Numbered from the stretch's first letter, positions 13,393 through 26,600 are shown. The stretch: DNA of 64,000 nt from Centrapalus pauciflorus (GCA_020465985.1 JAANYP010003762.1:1-64000), one strand, 5' to 3'. Numbers and translations are program-made. Notes: generated from the sequence alone by a model not told the origin.

Positions 13393-15701
13393 CCAAATAT
13401 TATGTCATCCAAATAAATTTGAACAAGCATAATATCAGACTTCACCTTCTTTATGAACATTGTGGTATCCACTTTACCTCTAGAATAACCATTGCTCATA
13501 AGGAAATCAGTTAGAGTGTCATACCATGCTCTAGGGGCTTGTTTTAGACCATAGAGGGCTTTGTCCAACTTATAGACAAAACCTGGGTGATGTTCATTTT
13601 CAAAACCTGGAGGCTGCTTGACATGCACTTCTTCTTGCAGTTTTCCATTCAAAAATGAACTCTTTACATCCATTTGAAATGCCGTCATACTCTTGTGTGC
13701 AGTGTAGGCTAGAAACAAACGAATTGCCTCTAACCTGGCCACTGTAGAAAATGTTTCATCATAGACAATGCCTTCAACCTGTCTATAGCCTTGACCTTGC
13801 TCATCCATTTTGTTCCTGAAAACCCATTTGGTGCCAATTATTGTTTTTCCTTTAGGAGCAGCGACCAACTTCCATACTTTGTCCCTCTCAAACTGATTGA
13901 GCTCGTCTTGCATGGCAGTGATCCAGTTGGCATCTTTCAGTGCTTCTTCCACTTTTTAGGCTCCATCAGGGACACAAAGCTAGAAAACATACAAAAGTTT
14001 CCTAAGCTATCCCATCTTGTTTGCACCCCTTTGTTGATGTCACCAATTATTTGATCATTTGGGTGACACCTGATCCACTTAGGATCTTGCCTTAATGAAG
14101 ATTCTCCTGAGTTAAATGCATCTTCAACAGATGCTGTTGAGCAGCTTTCTAGATTTTCAGACACACTGTTATCTTGAGCCTGTTCACTTGTTGAACATGA
14201 CTCTCCATTGTTGAACATATTAGCAGAGGATCCAGAAAAATCACCATATATTGGTTCAGGACATGGAGTTGTAATTATGTCAGTACACTTATTCACACAG
14301 GGTGTATCAACATAGTCATCATCATGTCCATTGTGGTTAACTGGTTCCACTCTGGGTGTAGTGGAAGCTATTGAGACCTTTTCTTCATTAATGGAATGCA
14401 TGAGATTATCAAAGCTGAACTCTCCTGAAACTGATTCAGGAACAGCTTTGGTGGAACCACTCCTAGACTCCTCAAAGGTGACATTGATAGATTCATCTAT
14501 CACCTTTCTTTTATAGTTGTATACTCTTTAGGCTTTGGAGATAGCAGAATATCGAACAAACACACCTTCATCAGCTTTGGGTTCAAATTTGGCAGCTGGT
14601 CCCTCTGATTCACAATGAAGCAGGGACATCCAAACACATGGAAATAACTAATGTTTGGCCTTCTCCCTTTGATTAACTCATAGGGAGTCTTGTTGAACCT
14701 TTTTACCACCAAGGATCTGTTTTAGGTGAAGCAGGCAGTGTTGACAGCTTCAGCCCAGAATGATGAAGGTATACCTGATGCACACAACATGGTTCTAGCA
14801 GCTTCAATGAGAGTTCTGTTTCTCCTTTCAGCAATTACATTTTGTTGTGGAGGTCTTACAGCTGAAAAGTTTTGTGAAATCCCTCTTTCTTCACAGAAAT
14901 CTTCAAGAGGACTGTTTCTGAATTCAGTACCATGATCACTTCTAAGCTGCTTAACTTAAGCAGAGTTCAGCATCTCCATCTTCTTGATAAATCCAATGAT
15001 TTCTCTAGCAGCCTCTCCTTTACTCTTCAAAAAGATCACCAATGTAAACCTGGAGAACTCATCAACCATTACTAGAGTGTATCTTCTAACTCCTAGACTT
15101 GGGACACTGACTGGTCGAAACAAGTCCATGTGGATTAAGAATATAGGATTATAAATAGAGAAATTATGCTTAGATTTAAAAGATTTTTATTCTCTGCTTG
15201 CCTTTCTCACAAGTTGTGCAGAGTTTATCCTTAACAAAGTTTATAGAAGGAAAACCTGCTACCAACTCTTTCTTACAGTGTTTGTTGATATTCTTGAAGT
15301 TCAGGTGTGATAGCCTTTTGTGCCATAACCAGTTCATGTCTGCATTGCTTCTGGAGATAAAGCAGGTATCAGTTGTGAGATCAGCAGATTTCATGTCCAC
15401 AAGATATACACCTTTCTTCCATTGTGCATACAGCACAACTTTGCATTGAGAATCTAATATGTAACCCAGGTGCTCATCAAAGTTAACCTTGTTGCCAACA
15501 TCACACAGTTGACTTATGCTTAAAAGATTATGTTTTAGCCCAGACACTTAGGCTACTATTTTGAATACTGCAGCACCAGCTTGAAGAGTTCCATATCCTT
15601 CTGTAGATCCCTGTACATTGTCACCAAAGGTGACTTTAGGTCCTTTTTCAGGTCTGAGATCACTCAGCAGATCCTTACAACTTGTCATATGTCTTGAGCA
15701 G
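13390..15701 (-). pseudogene. pol: pol of old Sirevirus E3, left part (protease to RT)
   Basis: Read right to left: protease GCSRHMTSCKDLLSDL-like at ~15700-15640, GAG-pre-integrase LWHKRLSHLNFKNINKHCKK (~15330-15270) with CTTCEKGKQ, an integrase with stops, then the linker (14503-13937). Reverse transcriptase follows from ANWITAMQDELNQFE through TKWVFRNK and DVKSSFLNGK to YLDDIIFGS (~13440-13400), where the frame ends at the joint with E1. The catalytic box is YLDD where the relative E2 has YVDD. About 15 codons are deleted in RT after DEQGQ. The 5' side is split by E2 inside the protease codons and continues at 29239-31692. Confidence 0.88.
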
Positions 15702-16827
15702 TGTTAGGCACAAAAAGGCCTCAGTCAAACCTGTTCTGCATCAAAGGGGGAGATTTTCAATCAAACCTGTTGATGCACTTGAAGGTTAAATTTAAGTCAT
15801 GTAATATGCATTATTGAAACCTGAAAGTGATTTGCAGTATCAGTCCAAAGCTGTTCACCATGTTGCATGTGTTGCAACAAAGGCAGTTTGTCCAAGCTGT
15901 TCAGTCTGCTGAACAGGCTGGACATAAACTGTCTACGCTGCTCTAAACTGGTGAGCAGCTTGGGCAGTTTACAAGTGTTCTGTTCTTTGTGAACAGAACC
16001 TGTTCTTTGTGAACAGGCTAAACATTTTATGGAATATGTTTCCAAGTCCTCATGTAATGTTTTTGACTACAAGATCAGTTTACAAAGTCGAAAATAAAGT
16101 GGAAATCAGAACTGCTCAGCGTGCCCAAGCTGTTCTGTTACATGAAGACAAAAGGATATTTGAAAAAGGGTGACAGACCTTTTTCTTATATCAAAACAGG
16201 CCTTTACAAAGGAAGAAAAACACAAAGTTGACATTCCTTATTTAGTTAAAGGCAATGCAACAGTAGACAAAGTGAAAAGACAAAAGTTCTGCCCACATGA
16301 AGACAAGTCTGCTTTTCAGAAAGTGCAGAAAAGGTTATGTTGTCTTTTCAACAAGACTTTACCTTTTTCCTTCCGTCCAATGAAGAAGCTTCACTTAGAT
16401 CCTCTGAGTGAGTATAAAAAGAAACTTCCAAGGATTGAAAGACCAAGCCAAAAAGCTAAGTGCTGAAACCAAGAGTGAACGTGCATTCAAAGTAAGTCTT
16501 TCATGCATGCAAGTCTGCTTGAATAAAACAGTACTCAGTGTCTAAGTTGTTCTTGTTCAAGCTGTCCCTTGGAGTCTTGTAAACACAGTGAGTGATTCTT
16601 AGTGAGTGTATTCATTGTAACTAGTTTAAGTCTATCTTAGGCTAGTTAAACATACTGTTGTATCTGTCATATCAGCTTGAACACTTCCGCATTCAAGCTC
16701 ATTTGTAATTAACATTTGTTGATAATACATACAAACATTGAGAAAATTGTGTGTAGTTTTTAAATTGCTGTATTCACCCCCTCTACAGCTTAAGGCTATA
16801 TACTTGGGTAACCTTTCGGGACCTACA
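15702..16827 (+). repeat. 5' LTR of E2
   Basis: TGTTAGGC...CCTACA, 1126 bp. It has a TATAAAA box at 16413-16419, AAGCTGTTC words at several sites, and a polypurine word AAAGGGGGAGAT at 15743-15754, only ~40 bases inside the LTR. Compared with the 3' LTR it carries an extra ~20-bp direct repeat (TTCTTTGTGAACAG-type) near 15980-16015. Confidence 0.95.
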
Positions 16828-16829
16828 AC

Positions 16830-16842
16830 TGGTATCAGAGCC
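16830..16842 (+). promoter_or_regulatory. Primer binding site (initiator tRNA-Met)
   Basis: TGGTATCAGAGCC two bases after the 5' LTR end, an exact match to the usual plant copia primer site. It primes minus-strand DNA synthesis. Confidence 0.95.
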
Positions 16843-16890
16843 AGGTTAGAGTGTGTGTCATTCTAGATCTATCATTCTCCCAAAGTTTCC

Positions 16891-19641
16891 ATGGACAACA
16901 GTGCTGCAAGCTCCTCATACTATGACAATGGCTCAATGGGCAAACCTCCAAAGTTCAATCATCAGAACTTTTCTGGTTGGAAGTGCAGAATGATGCTCTA
17001 CTTAGAGAATCTGGATATGCAACTACCAGAGATTGTAATGGAGGGTCCCTACGTACCAACCTCTGTTACAACTATAACTCCTGCTGTTGAAGGAGCCGCT
17101 CCTGAAATCAGAACATTTGAGAAAGCAAAAGCTCAATGGTCTGATGAAGACAAAAGACTGGTGGCTCTTGATGCAAAAGCCAGAAACAATCTGGTCATTT
17201 CTCTACCTGATGATGTGTTCAAATAGGTTGAGAAGATGAAGACTGCAAAGGAGATGTGGGATACTTTGTGTACTGTCTATGATGGACCCACAATCACACT
17301 TGACAACAGGATTAATAATCTTGTTAGACAGTATGAACTCTTCTTTGCAAAACCAAAGGAGACTCTCACTGAAACCTACACCAGGTTTACTTCTCTTGTA
17401 AATGATCTCAAAGCTGTTGGGATCACCAAGGACAGCTTGACTCTGGTAAAGAAGTTCTTAGATGTTCTGCCTGAAAAATGTAATTATTTTTCAACAATTT
17501 TAAGGAATTCAGGTACCATCAGAAGTATGGATCTTGTTAACTTATATGGATCCTTACTGAATGATGAGCAGTCAAGGCAACAGAAGAGAAATGCCTTGGA
17601 AATATCTATGAAAGGTGCAGCCTTTGTAGCCAGTGTGAGACAACCTGTAAATCAAGTGAGTGATGTGTTCACTCAACCTGATCAACAGGCTGATGATAAG
17701 GAGGAAATGTCTGATGTGGAAGACAATGCAAATATTGCTGAACAAGATGATGAGCAAATGATAGCCATGCTTGTCAAAAGGTTCAACAAGAAAAGGTATG
17801 GAAGAAATATGCTGCAAGGAAGTTCAAATGCTGTCAAAAAGAAAGCATTTGACAAGACCAAAGCCGAGTGCTTCGAATGTGGCAAAACTGGCCATATAGC
17901 AGCTGACTGTGTGTCAAAAGTTGTTGGTCAGTCATCCAAACCACACAAGACTAACAGGGATGATGATTATAGGGCTAAGTACCTTAAGGCTTTTGCTAAG
18001 CTTAGAAAGTTGGAAAACACAGTGGTTTCCAATCGGCAAAAGGGACTTATGGCAGAGACTTGTGAATGGGAGGAGTCTGATTCATCATCTGATGAAAAAG
18101 ACAATAACTGTCTGATGGCCAACACTGATGTCCCATCAACAAGCAACTTCAAACAGGATCTGGCTGAAGTTGAAGCTTTTAGCAGCTTGGAGAACTGGAA
18201 CCCTACAATGATGTATAAGGTACAGAATTTTATGGATTACAATTCAGAAGAAAAAGTTAAAATGTTTGAATATATGCTTGTTGATCTGAAAGCTGCTGTT
18301 GAGAAGCATGCTGCTTTATTATCTGAAATCTCTAAATTTAAAACTGATATTGAAACAAAATCTAGTAAACTGGACAGCTTCCATAAATTGGAAGCTGAGC
18401 TTGATGAACTAAAACACATCAATTCCATTTTATTAGAAGAAAAGTGAGAAACAGATATAAAACATGCTAAGCTTCAAATGATAGTTGACTCTTGGTGCCA
18501 ATCTGCACAAAAAGTCAGCCACTGCATAAGTCAGCAGATCCCTGCACAAATCCAAGCCTATCTTGGAGGGGATCTTGACACAACAGCTTCCATTGTTGAG
18601 GTTAATAATTTAAAAGAAGACTTGTCTACTCTTGGTGAGCTTCCAAACACTTTTATTCAAAAAGTGAATGGTAAATTAATCTCAACAAACAGGTTTGTCA
18701 GGCCTCAGAACACTGACAGCTCATGTGAACCTAGCTCAAAAGCTGCTTATGAAATAAGTTTTCCATCAAATAAGCTTGCTAAGTGCTCTGCTGATTCACA
18801 CAAGCAAAAGAAAGGAAAGCATGTCCAAACTGCAGCTGTGGACACCAAACCTGTTGACAAAACAGGCTTTGGATCTAAAGATGATATAAAAAGACATACT
18901 AATCCTTTTAATGCTGAACATTTTGAAAATAAGTTTTCAAAAGGTAAGCAGTCTGCCTTTAACAAGAGTAAGTCTCAGGCTGAAGGCAAACATGCTGTGA
19001 TTTCAAATAAGTTTTCTAATCATAGTAGTAAACTGGTTTCAAATAAGAATAAATCTTTCAACACCAGAAATAATGATTATGTTGATAGGCAACATCAATC
19101 ACATCTCAGGAAGAGCAAAGGCAAAACCATTGCTCAGCCTGAGAGAGATGGGAATAGGTTTCCTAAACTTGTGGAAGTTCAAAAGCCAATCAAGCTTCCT
19201 ATCTTTGACATTTGTTCTCCTAAGAAGAGGAAAGAGGAGACAGGCAAAGCTATGACTATTGAACTTTCCACTCAAGCTGTTGATTCATTAAAAAGTAATA
19301 AATTTGCTAAACCTGCTGATGAAGTCAACAGATATAACTCAGAATGTGTTTTCGAAAGGTCTTCTTCCAAAAATGCTAAAAGAAGAAAATGTTATAAATG
19401 CGGAATGAAAACACATCTGGCCTAAGACTGTCCTGAAACTGAGGACATGAGGCCTGCTGACTTTGATGGTTCCCTCACTACTAACACAAACAGTATTGGA
19501 AACATCTCAGTCAATGAGAGTCGTATCCAAACTGATACCATTCAAATAGGTAATATTAGTGTTGACATCACAAGTCCATCAACAAACAATGATGAAGTAG
19601 GAGAACTCATCTCAGTGATGGGTTCCCCTAAAACTAACTAA
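16891..19641 (+). pseudogene. gag: gag of E2, with in-frame stops
   Basis: ATG 16891 starts shortly after the primer site. Residues ~20-40 read GKPPKFNHQNFSGWKCRM, then TAKEMWDTLCTVYDGP (copia gag/UBN2 type). Zinc knuckle 1 CFECGKTGHIAADC lies at ~17871-17912, an acidic stretch with a coiled coil at ~18240-18440, then a long basic region, and zinc knuckle 2 CYKCGMKTHLA(stop)DC at ~19390-19432. Stops: TAG ~17224 (E3 has CAG, Gln), TGA ~18445, TAA ~19423 (E3 has AAA). Otherwise the frame can be followed for about 915 codons to TAA 19639-19641. Role: particle shell and RNA binding. Confidence 0.9.
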
Positions 19642-19665
19642 AATTATTCTTGTCACTCTGCAGGA

Positions 19666-22600
19666 AAAACAACCATCCCATGTTTGGTACTTGGACAGTG
19701 GCTGCTCAGGGCACATGACAGGTTGTAAGGACCTGCTGAGTGAACTCAGGCCTGAAAAAGGGCCAAAAGTCACATTTGGTGACAATGTACAGGGATCCAC
19801 TGAGGGATATGGAACTCTTAAAGCTGGTGCTGCAGTGTTCAAAAGAGTAGCCTATGTGGTTGGACTAAAACATAACCTTGTTATCATAAGTCAACTGTGT
19901 GATGCTGGCTATAAGGTTAACTTTGATGAGCACCTGGGTTACATATTGGATCCCCAAGGCAAAGTTGTGCTGTGTGCTCAATGAAAGAAAGGTGTTTCTG
20001 TTGTGGACAAGCAATCTGCTGATCCCACAACTGAAACCTGTTTTCTCACAAGAACAAATGCAGACTTAAACTGGTTATGGCACAAAAGGCTGTCACACCT
20101 GAACTTCAAGAACATCAACAAACTCTGTAAGAAAGAGTTGGTGACAGGTTTGCCTTCTATGACCTTTGTTAAGGATAAAATATGCACAGCTTGTAAGAAA
20201 GGCAAGCAGAGATAATCATCATTTAAATCCAAACATAATTTTTCTATTGATACTCCTCTAATCTTAATCCACATTGACTTGTTTGGACCTGTTAATGTCC
20301 CAAGTCTAGGAGGAAGAAGATACACTCTAGTAATGGTTTATGAGTTCTCCATGTACACATGGGTTATATTCTTGAAGAGCAAAGGAGAGGCTGCTAGAGA
20401 AATTATTGGATTTGTGAAAAAGATGGAAAAGCTGAACTCTGCCCAAGTGAAGCAGCTTAGAAGTGATCATGGTACTGAATTTAGAAACAGTACTCTTGAA
20501 GACTTCTGTGAAGAGAAAGGAATCACTCAAAACTTGTCAGCTGTAAGAACTCCACAACAAAATGGAGTTGCTGAAAGAAGAAACCGAACACTCATTGAAG
20601 CTGCTAGAATCATGCTGTGTGCATCTGGTTTACCTTCATCATTTTGGGCTGAAGCTGTTAACACTGCCTGCTTCACCCAAAACAGATCCTTAGTGGTAAA
20701 AAGGTTCAAAAAGACTTCCTATGAGTTGCTCAAAGGGAGAAAGCCAAGTGTCAGTTACTTCCATGTGATTGGGTGTCCCTGCTTCATTCTGAATCAAAGG
20801 GACCAACTGGCAAAGTTTGAACCAAAAGCTGATGAAGGTGTGTTTGTTGGATACTCTGCTATCTCTAAAGCCTACAGAGTGTACAACAACAAAAGAAAGG
20901 TGATAGATGAATCTATCAATGTCACCTTTGAAGGGTCTAAAAATGCTCCCACCAAAGCTGTTCCTGAATCAGTTTCAGGAGAATTAAACTTTGATGATCT
21001 GATGCATTCAAACAGTGAAGAGGACTCAAAAGCTTCCACAACACCAAGTATGGAACCTGTTAATCATGATGGGCATGATGTTGATTATGTCAAAACACCC
21101 TGACTTAATCACAACTGCATGTCCTGAACCTATCAATGCTGATTTTCCTGGTTCCTCTGCTGATATGTTCAACAGTGGTCAGTCATGTTCAACAAGTGAA
21201 CAGGCTCAAGACAATAGTGTGTCTGTAAATCTTGAGAGCTGTTCAACCAGACCTGCTGAAGCTGCTGATAAATCAGAAGAATCATCATTGAAGAATGATC
21301 CTAAATGGATCAGATGTCACCCCAATGATCAAATAATTGGTGACATCAACAAAGGGGTACAAACAAGGTTGGACAGCTAAGGGAAGTTCTGTATGTTCTC
21401 TAGTTTTGTTTCACTAATGGAGCCAAAGAAAGTGGATGAAGCACTAAAAGATGCCAATTGGATCACTGCCATGCAAGAAGAACTCAATCAGTTTGAGAGA
21501 AACAAGGTATGGAAGCTGGTCCCTGCTCCTAAAGGTACAACTATAATTGGCACTAAATGGGTTTTCAGGAATAAATTGGATGAGCAAGGTCATGTCATTA
21601 GAAATAAGGAAAGACTGGTTGCTCAGGGTTATAGACAGGAAGAAAGAATTGATTATGATGAAACCTTTGCTCCTGTGGCCAGGCTAGAAGCAATTCGTTT
21701 GTATCTAGCCTACGCTGCCCATAAGAGCATTAAGGTATTTCAAATGGATGTGAAGAGTGCATTTTTGAATGGGAAGCTGCAAGAAGAAGTTTATGTCAAG
21801 CAGCCTCCAGGTTTTGAAAATGAACAACATCCAGGTTTTGTCTATAAGTTAGACAAAGCACTCTATGGTCTCAAACAAGCCCCTAGAGCCTGGTATGACA
21901 CTCTTACTGAATTCCTTATGAGCAATGGTTATCCTAGAGGTAAAGTGGATACCACACTATTCATAAAGAAGGTGAAATCTGATATTATGCTTGTTCAAAT
22001 TTATGTGGATGATATAATATTTGGTTCTACAAATGAGCAGTTATGCAAGAATTTTTCATGAAATCAAAATATGAGATGAGTATGATGGGAGAACTTACTT
22101 TCTTTTTAGGATTACAGGTTAAACAAACCTCATCTAGAATTTTCATAAATCAAAGAAAGTATACTTTGGATCCATTGAAAAAGTTTAAATTTGATCAAAG
22201 TTCCCCCATTAAAACCCCAATGGCAACCAATGTAAAATTGGATGCTGATGCCAGTGGCAAAGCTGTTTCAGTAACAGTTTACAGAGGTATGATTGGGAGC
22301 TTGCTATATCTAACTGCTAGTAGACCTGATATTATGTTTGCCACCTGTTTGTGTGCTAGGTTCCAAGCTGATCCAAAGGAATCTCATCTAGCTGCTGTTA
22401 AAAGATTCTTCAGATACCTAAAGGGTACACCAGGTTTGGGTCTTTGGTATCCCAAAGACTCAAGCCTTGAACTAACAGGTTATTCAGATTCTGATTTTGC
22501 AGGCTGCAGGCTAGATATGAAAAGCACAACAGGTGGGTGTCAACTCCTTGGTGGTAAGTTGATAAGTTGGTGTAGCAAGAAGCAGAACTCAGTATCTACT

Positions 22601-22942
22601 TCTACTGCTAAAGCTGGGTACCTCGCTGCTGGAAGCTGCTTTGGGCAGATTCTGTGGATGTAGCATCAGCTTGAAGATTATGGGCTTGTATATAGGAAGA
22701 TTCCTATTCTGTGTGATAACACAAGTGCCATAGACATTTCCAACAATCCAGTATTTCATTCAAGAACAAATCATATTGAAGTCAGACATCATTTCATCAG
22801 GGATCACATTCAGAAAGGTAATGTGGAGGTAAGTTTTATTTCCACATATGAACAACTTGCAGACATTTTCACCAAACCTCTTGATGAAACCAGATTTAAT
22901 TACCTTGTCAGCAAGCTTGGCATGTTAAACAAATGTGACTAA
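19666..22942 (+). pseudogene. pol: pol of E2 (PR-INT-RT-RNaseH), broken
   Basis: Begins after TGCAG|GAAAAA at the gag border. Protease LDSGCSGHMTG (~19690) keeps the catalytic DSG. GAG-pre-integrase LWHKRLSHLNFKNINK is at ~20075, zinc-binding CTACKKGKQ at ~20190. Integrase: HIDLFGP (~20272), RSDHGTEF (~20460), PQQNGVAERRNRT (~20550). Reverse transcriptase from TKWVFRNK (~21555) to YVDDIIFGS (~22000). RNase H has DSDFAGCR (~22485), but the usual STAEAEY is STAKAGY (~22600), so a catalytic Glu is lost. Stops include TGA ~19981 (E3: TGG), TAA ~20213 and TAG ~22661 (from CAG), plus a frameshift at ~22050. The frame ends ...LGMLNKCD at TAA 22940-22942. Confidence 0.92.
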
Positions 22943-23633
22943 GTGTCCTCAAAGGTCTAAGACTTTGTATGTCTCACACTGCTCAAGTTTCTCAGAACAG
23001 CTTAGACAGAACACGCTATGCATGTTTTGTACTTAGTCATTTTTTTGAAATCCTTGAACAGCTTGAACATACACCACGCTGAACAAAAACTGTTTACTCG
23101 TCCACCCTGCTCTGCTGGTCCATTCTTCACTCTGCTCATTCCCTCACACTGATTTACAAGACATTGTCTTGTAACCTGATCAGCTATTGGACACACCCTG
23201 TTTCTACATGGCTGAACAGGTTGAGGGAACAGCTTGACGAATGAACAGCTTGTGATGACCCTGCTCATCACAGGTGTGACCAACAGCTTAGACCAACAGT
23301 TTTTAATTACCTTTCTTCAAAATTAAGTTACTTATTTCTGTTTTTATTTATCTTAATTATAGCGGATAATGTGGGTTACGTGTGTTAGTGATTAAAAAGG
23401 GCTCAAGTGGTCTGACAAACGGTCTGACATGGACAACCGTTCCGTTTTCCGTTAACGACTTTTTCAAATTAAGCCGCCCAAATGTTTCTCTCTCATACCC
23501 TCTCACATTCAAATCCTATAAATACCTCATACTGTTTCATTTTCGTCTTCCTCACTATTTCCAGAAATTCTCCACAGAACCCTAAAAATCGACTATGTGT
23601 CTTGTGCTTCTGTCACTCTCACTACTTCCCAAA
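22943..23633 (+). other. E2 pol-to-third-ORF spacer with GAACAGCTT words
   Basis: Non-coding. From ~22990 to 23290 it repeats GAACAGCTT-like words (near 22995, 23055, 23228, 23243 and 23280), the reverse complement of AAGCTGTTC words in the LTR. The last ~120 bases look like a core promoter and 5' leader for the third reading frame. Confidence 0.75.
23517..23585 (+). promoter_or_regulatory. Candidate internal promoter: TATA box and telo-box
   Basis: TATAAATA at 23517-23524 lies ~110 bases before the ATG at 23634, followed by a pyrimidine-rich stretch and AACCCTAA (23578-23585), the plant telo-box often found near start sites of translation-related genes. The motifs are seen directly; promoter activity is inferred. 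An in-frame upstream ATG at 23595 would add 13 mostly hydrophobic residues. Confidence 0.5.
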
Positions 23634-26600
23634 ATGGCTCACCGAAACAACTCCTTTCTTCCAGTGTATGTTGGTGATTATGTAGTTAAACACTCATCAG
23701 TAACCACAATGCTGACCGTTAAACCCACCAACTATATTGCCAACCTCACAATCCCCAAAAACTACGTGGGGAAAGGATATGACCAACTGGTGGAGTTTTT
23801 GACAGTTCATCCATTGAACTACGCCATGACTGCTTCTCCTGGTGTCCTGTACTAGGAGATGGTATACGAGTTTTGGTACACTCATGCCTACGACCCAGAC
23901 ACCAAAGTCATTAAAGGCACCATACTCAATGGGACTCAGACCATTGAGATCACTACTCGTCTGCTCAGGGAAGTTCTTCGACTCCCTGTGGTTGAAAAAT
24001 ATGATCAACCACAGCCTGAAGATGAACAGATGAAGAATCTGCTGCACTTCTGTGGTGTAGCAGAACCCAAACTTGGAGCAACACTGTTTAGGAAGGACTT
24101 GTCTCCGACCTACAGTTTTCTATTTGCCTCGGTGGTGAAGTGCTACGGAAGTAAAGTTGGTTCATTCGACCAACTAAGCCGTGATGAAGTCCCCATTGTT
24201 CTACAGCTGGTGGATGGGACAACGATCGACATGGCAAAGTGGATTTTCTTGAATTTGAGGAATCTGGTGCAGCAGGAGACAAGACCAGCTGCTGTTCGAT
24301 ATCCCAGATTTCTGAGCCTCATTTTCAGACATATTTGTGGTGAGCATTTGTATAACTCTCAGCCCCTACTTCATACTGCTGCCTTCCCTGTAATCGGGAA
24401 TAGAGTTTTCTATACTGCTGTTCTTCCAAATGAGCCTCCTCTATCAACACCAATGAGGAGGTTGCTAGGATTAGTGGAAGGACCCTCTACTGTGAGGGTG
24501 GATTCAGAAGCTGCTCCCAAGAAAAAATCCAAATCAAGGGCCAAGCGGGTTAAAAGGTCCTTGGACATCACTGAAGCTGGGCCTGTTCAAAAGAAGGCCA
24601 AAACAGCTCAGTCTAAGTCTGCACCCTTAGCCTCTGTGGCTGAGGGGGAGCAGACTCCTCACCCTGGGTCATCTGTTGACCCTGAAGCCTTTGTGGCTGG
24701 TGCCTGTGTGGCACCTGAGACCATGGAGCAGGCCACCCCAACTGTTCCTGACCTAGTCTCACACCCTGTCCAAACAGATCCTCTCCCCTCTCCTCAGTCA
24801 CCAACTTCATCCATTCTATACCACCGCAAAATAAAATAAACCCAAACAACCAGCTCCTCTGTTCCCTCTCAACAGGGTTCAGTTGTAAGAAAAGCCACCC
24901 CTGCTGCCTCTCCTATTTTGGGAGAAGGTTCAGCATAATTGGAGCATGCTTCACTCCAACCTGAGTCCACCCAGAGTCAGCCTAGACCCTCTGATTCCTC
25001 CCAACAGGAGCCAGTTGTACAACAGGAGATAGCCACCTCAACTATTCCAGCCTACCAACAGGCTGTGAATATTGAAAGACAGGAGTCCTCTCCACTCCAT
25101 ACTGTGTGCACACTGTCCCCACCTCAAAGCTTCTTACACCCTGAGTCTGCACGAGGTGTCCACACTGATGATATAGACCAATCAGCAGCTCAGCCTCAAA
25201 CTTCTGCTCCCCATAATACAGCTGTTGTACACCAAACAGCTGCTGAGGGACCAACAACCCAAGCTGATGAACCTCAGGGATCATCCCATCCCTTTTGTGA
25301 GGCTGCTCCTCTGCAAACTCCATCAGCAGGTTTCACCACTGCTGATGTTGAAATGCATATCCCATCTCCCAATGATGAGGTGCTTTTACACCAAGAAACT
25401 GCAGAGGGAACACCCACTGGCCTTCATGAAGGTGTTGCAACACAAGCAGCGTCTGAAAGGCCCCCAACATCAACCCCTTCTCCTGATGATGCAGCTACAG
25501 CCGCTGCTGAGGGACCCTTTGACCCCTCCAAGCTGGGTCACATTACTTTTGCCCAGGCTATGGAGCTTCGCTCTAATGTTCCTCTTCCCTCTCCATCACA
25601 TCATCATACACCAGCCTCATCATCTTCTTCTCCATCAACCCAATCTAAACAGTCCACCCATACACCTCCGTCTCCTAAAGACCTGCCTTTGAAGGATCCG
25701 CTTTCTCTGCTTACCAACAAAGTTGGTTCTTTAGAAACATCTATGTCCTCTCTACCCTCTCTTATTTCAGACTCAGTGTCTGAACAGCTTAAGGGTTTCT
25801 TTGATCTGTTCAAAGATTCCTTCCATGCCACTCCACAAACTGATCATTCTCCACAGCTGCTTGCACTCACTGCACAGCTGCAAACTGTGTCTACCTCCCT
25901 CTCCTCAATTCTTTCACTACAACAGGACTCTTTGTCCTCAATGACAGCTATCACTCAACAGCTGTCCTCTCTCCTAACTTCCTGCAACACTACACTTCCT
26001 ACCACTCTAACCAGCTTGAATGCACTCATTGGCTCCCTATCCAATTCTGTGTCATCAAACCTTGCTGATGTGCAAGATTCTCTAGAATTACATCGTGCAC
26101 AGCTTCAAAGTTTGCTGTTCACAGCTTCTGATAGGGAAAACATTGTTAAGCTGACCTCCCTTGCTGATATCCAATCCTCTTCTCTTCAAACCTGTCTTTC
26201 CCAGCTTGCAGAGGTGAAGGACAACCTGGCTTTCTTAGTGAACAGCCTGGTTGGCCCCAAGCCTGCTGCCAAAACTACTGGCGAGCCTGCTGACTTTGTG
26301 TCTTCAGGTAGACCAGGTGTTGAAGGTGCTGGTCCATCTCCTTCAAAGGGGGAGAAGTCATCTGCCTCAAAGACTAAGTCTAAGGGGGAGAATACTTCTT
26401 CTCCTTAGGAGAAATCTGTACCTGCAATACTTACTGGTCAACCAGCAGGACCATCTGAAACAGGAACAATGGAAGGTGCTTCCCAAACTGCTCAGCCTAC
26501 TCAGGCTGAAACTCCAAACCCTGCTCAGTCTAAGGGGGAGGAATCTATTCCTGAGGATAGGCCAAGCAGCAGAAGGAGGCATCTGATTTTAGAAGAAGAA

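Noticed and set aside
13308..13952. A single 214-codon RT gene on the minus strand
   Set aside because: Its last ~25 codons (RIVYYQFSLLQ...) are antisense E1 sequence beyond the junction at 13390.
23595..23633. Signal peptide MCLVLLSLSLLPK on the E2 third gene
   Set aside because: Too short, no positively charged start, and it overlaps the candidate 5' leader; the conserved module starts after the ATG at 23634.
24939..26408. A separate Ser/Thr/Pro-rich gene in E2
   Set aside because: It is in the same frame as the stretches before and after, broken only by single stops; it is the middle of the third reading frame.
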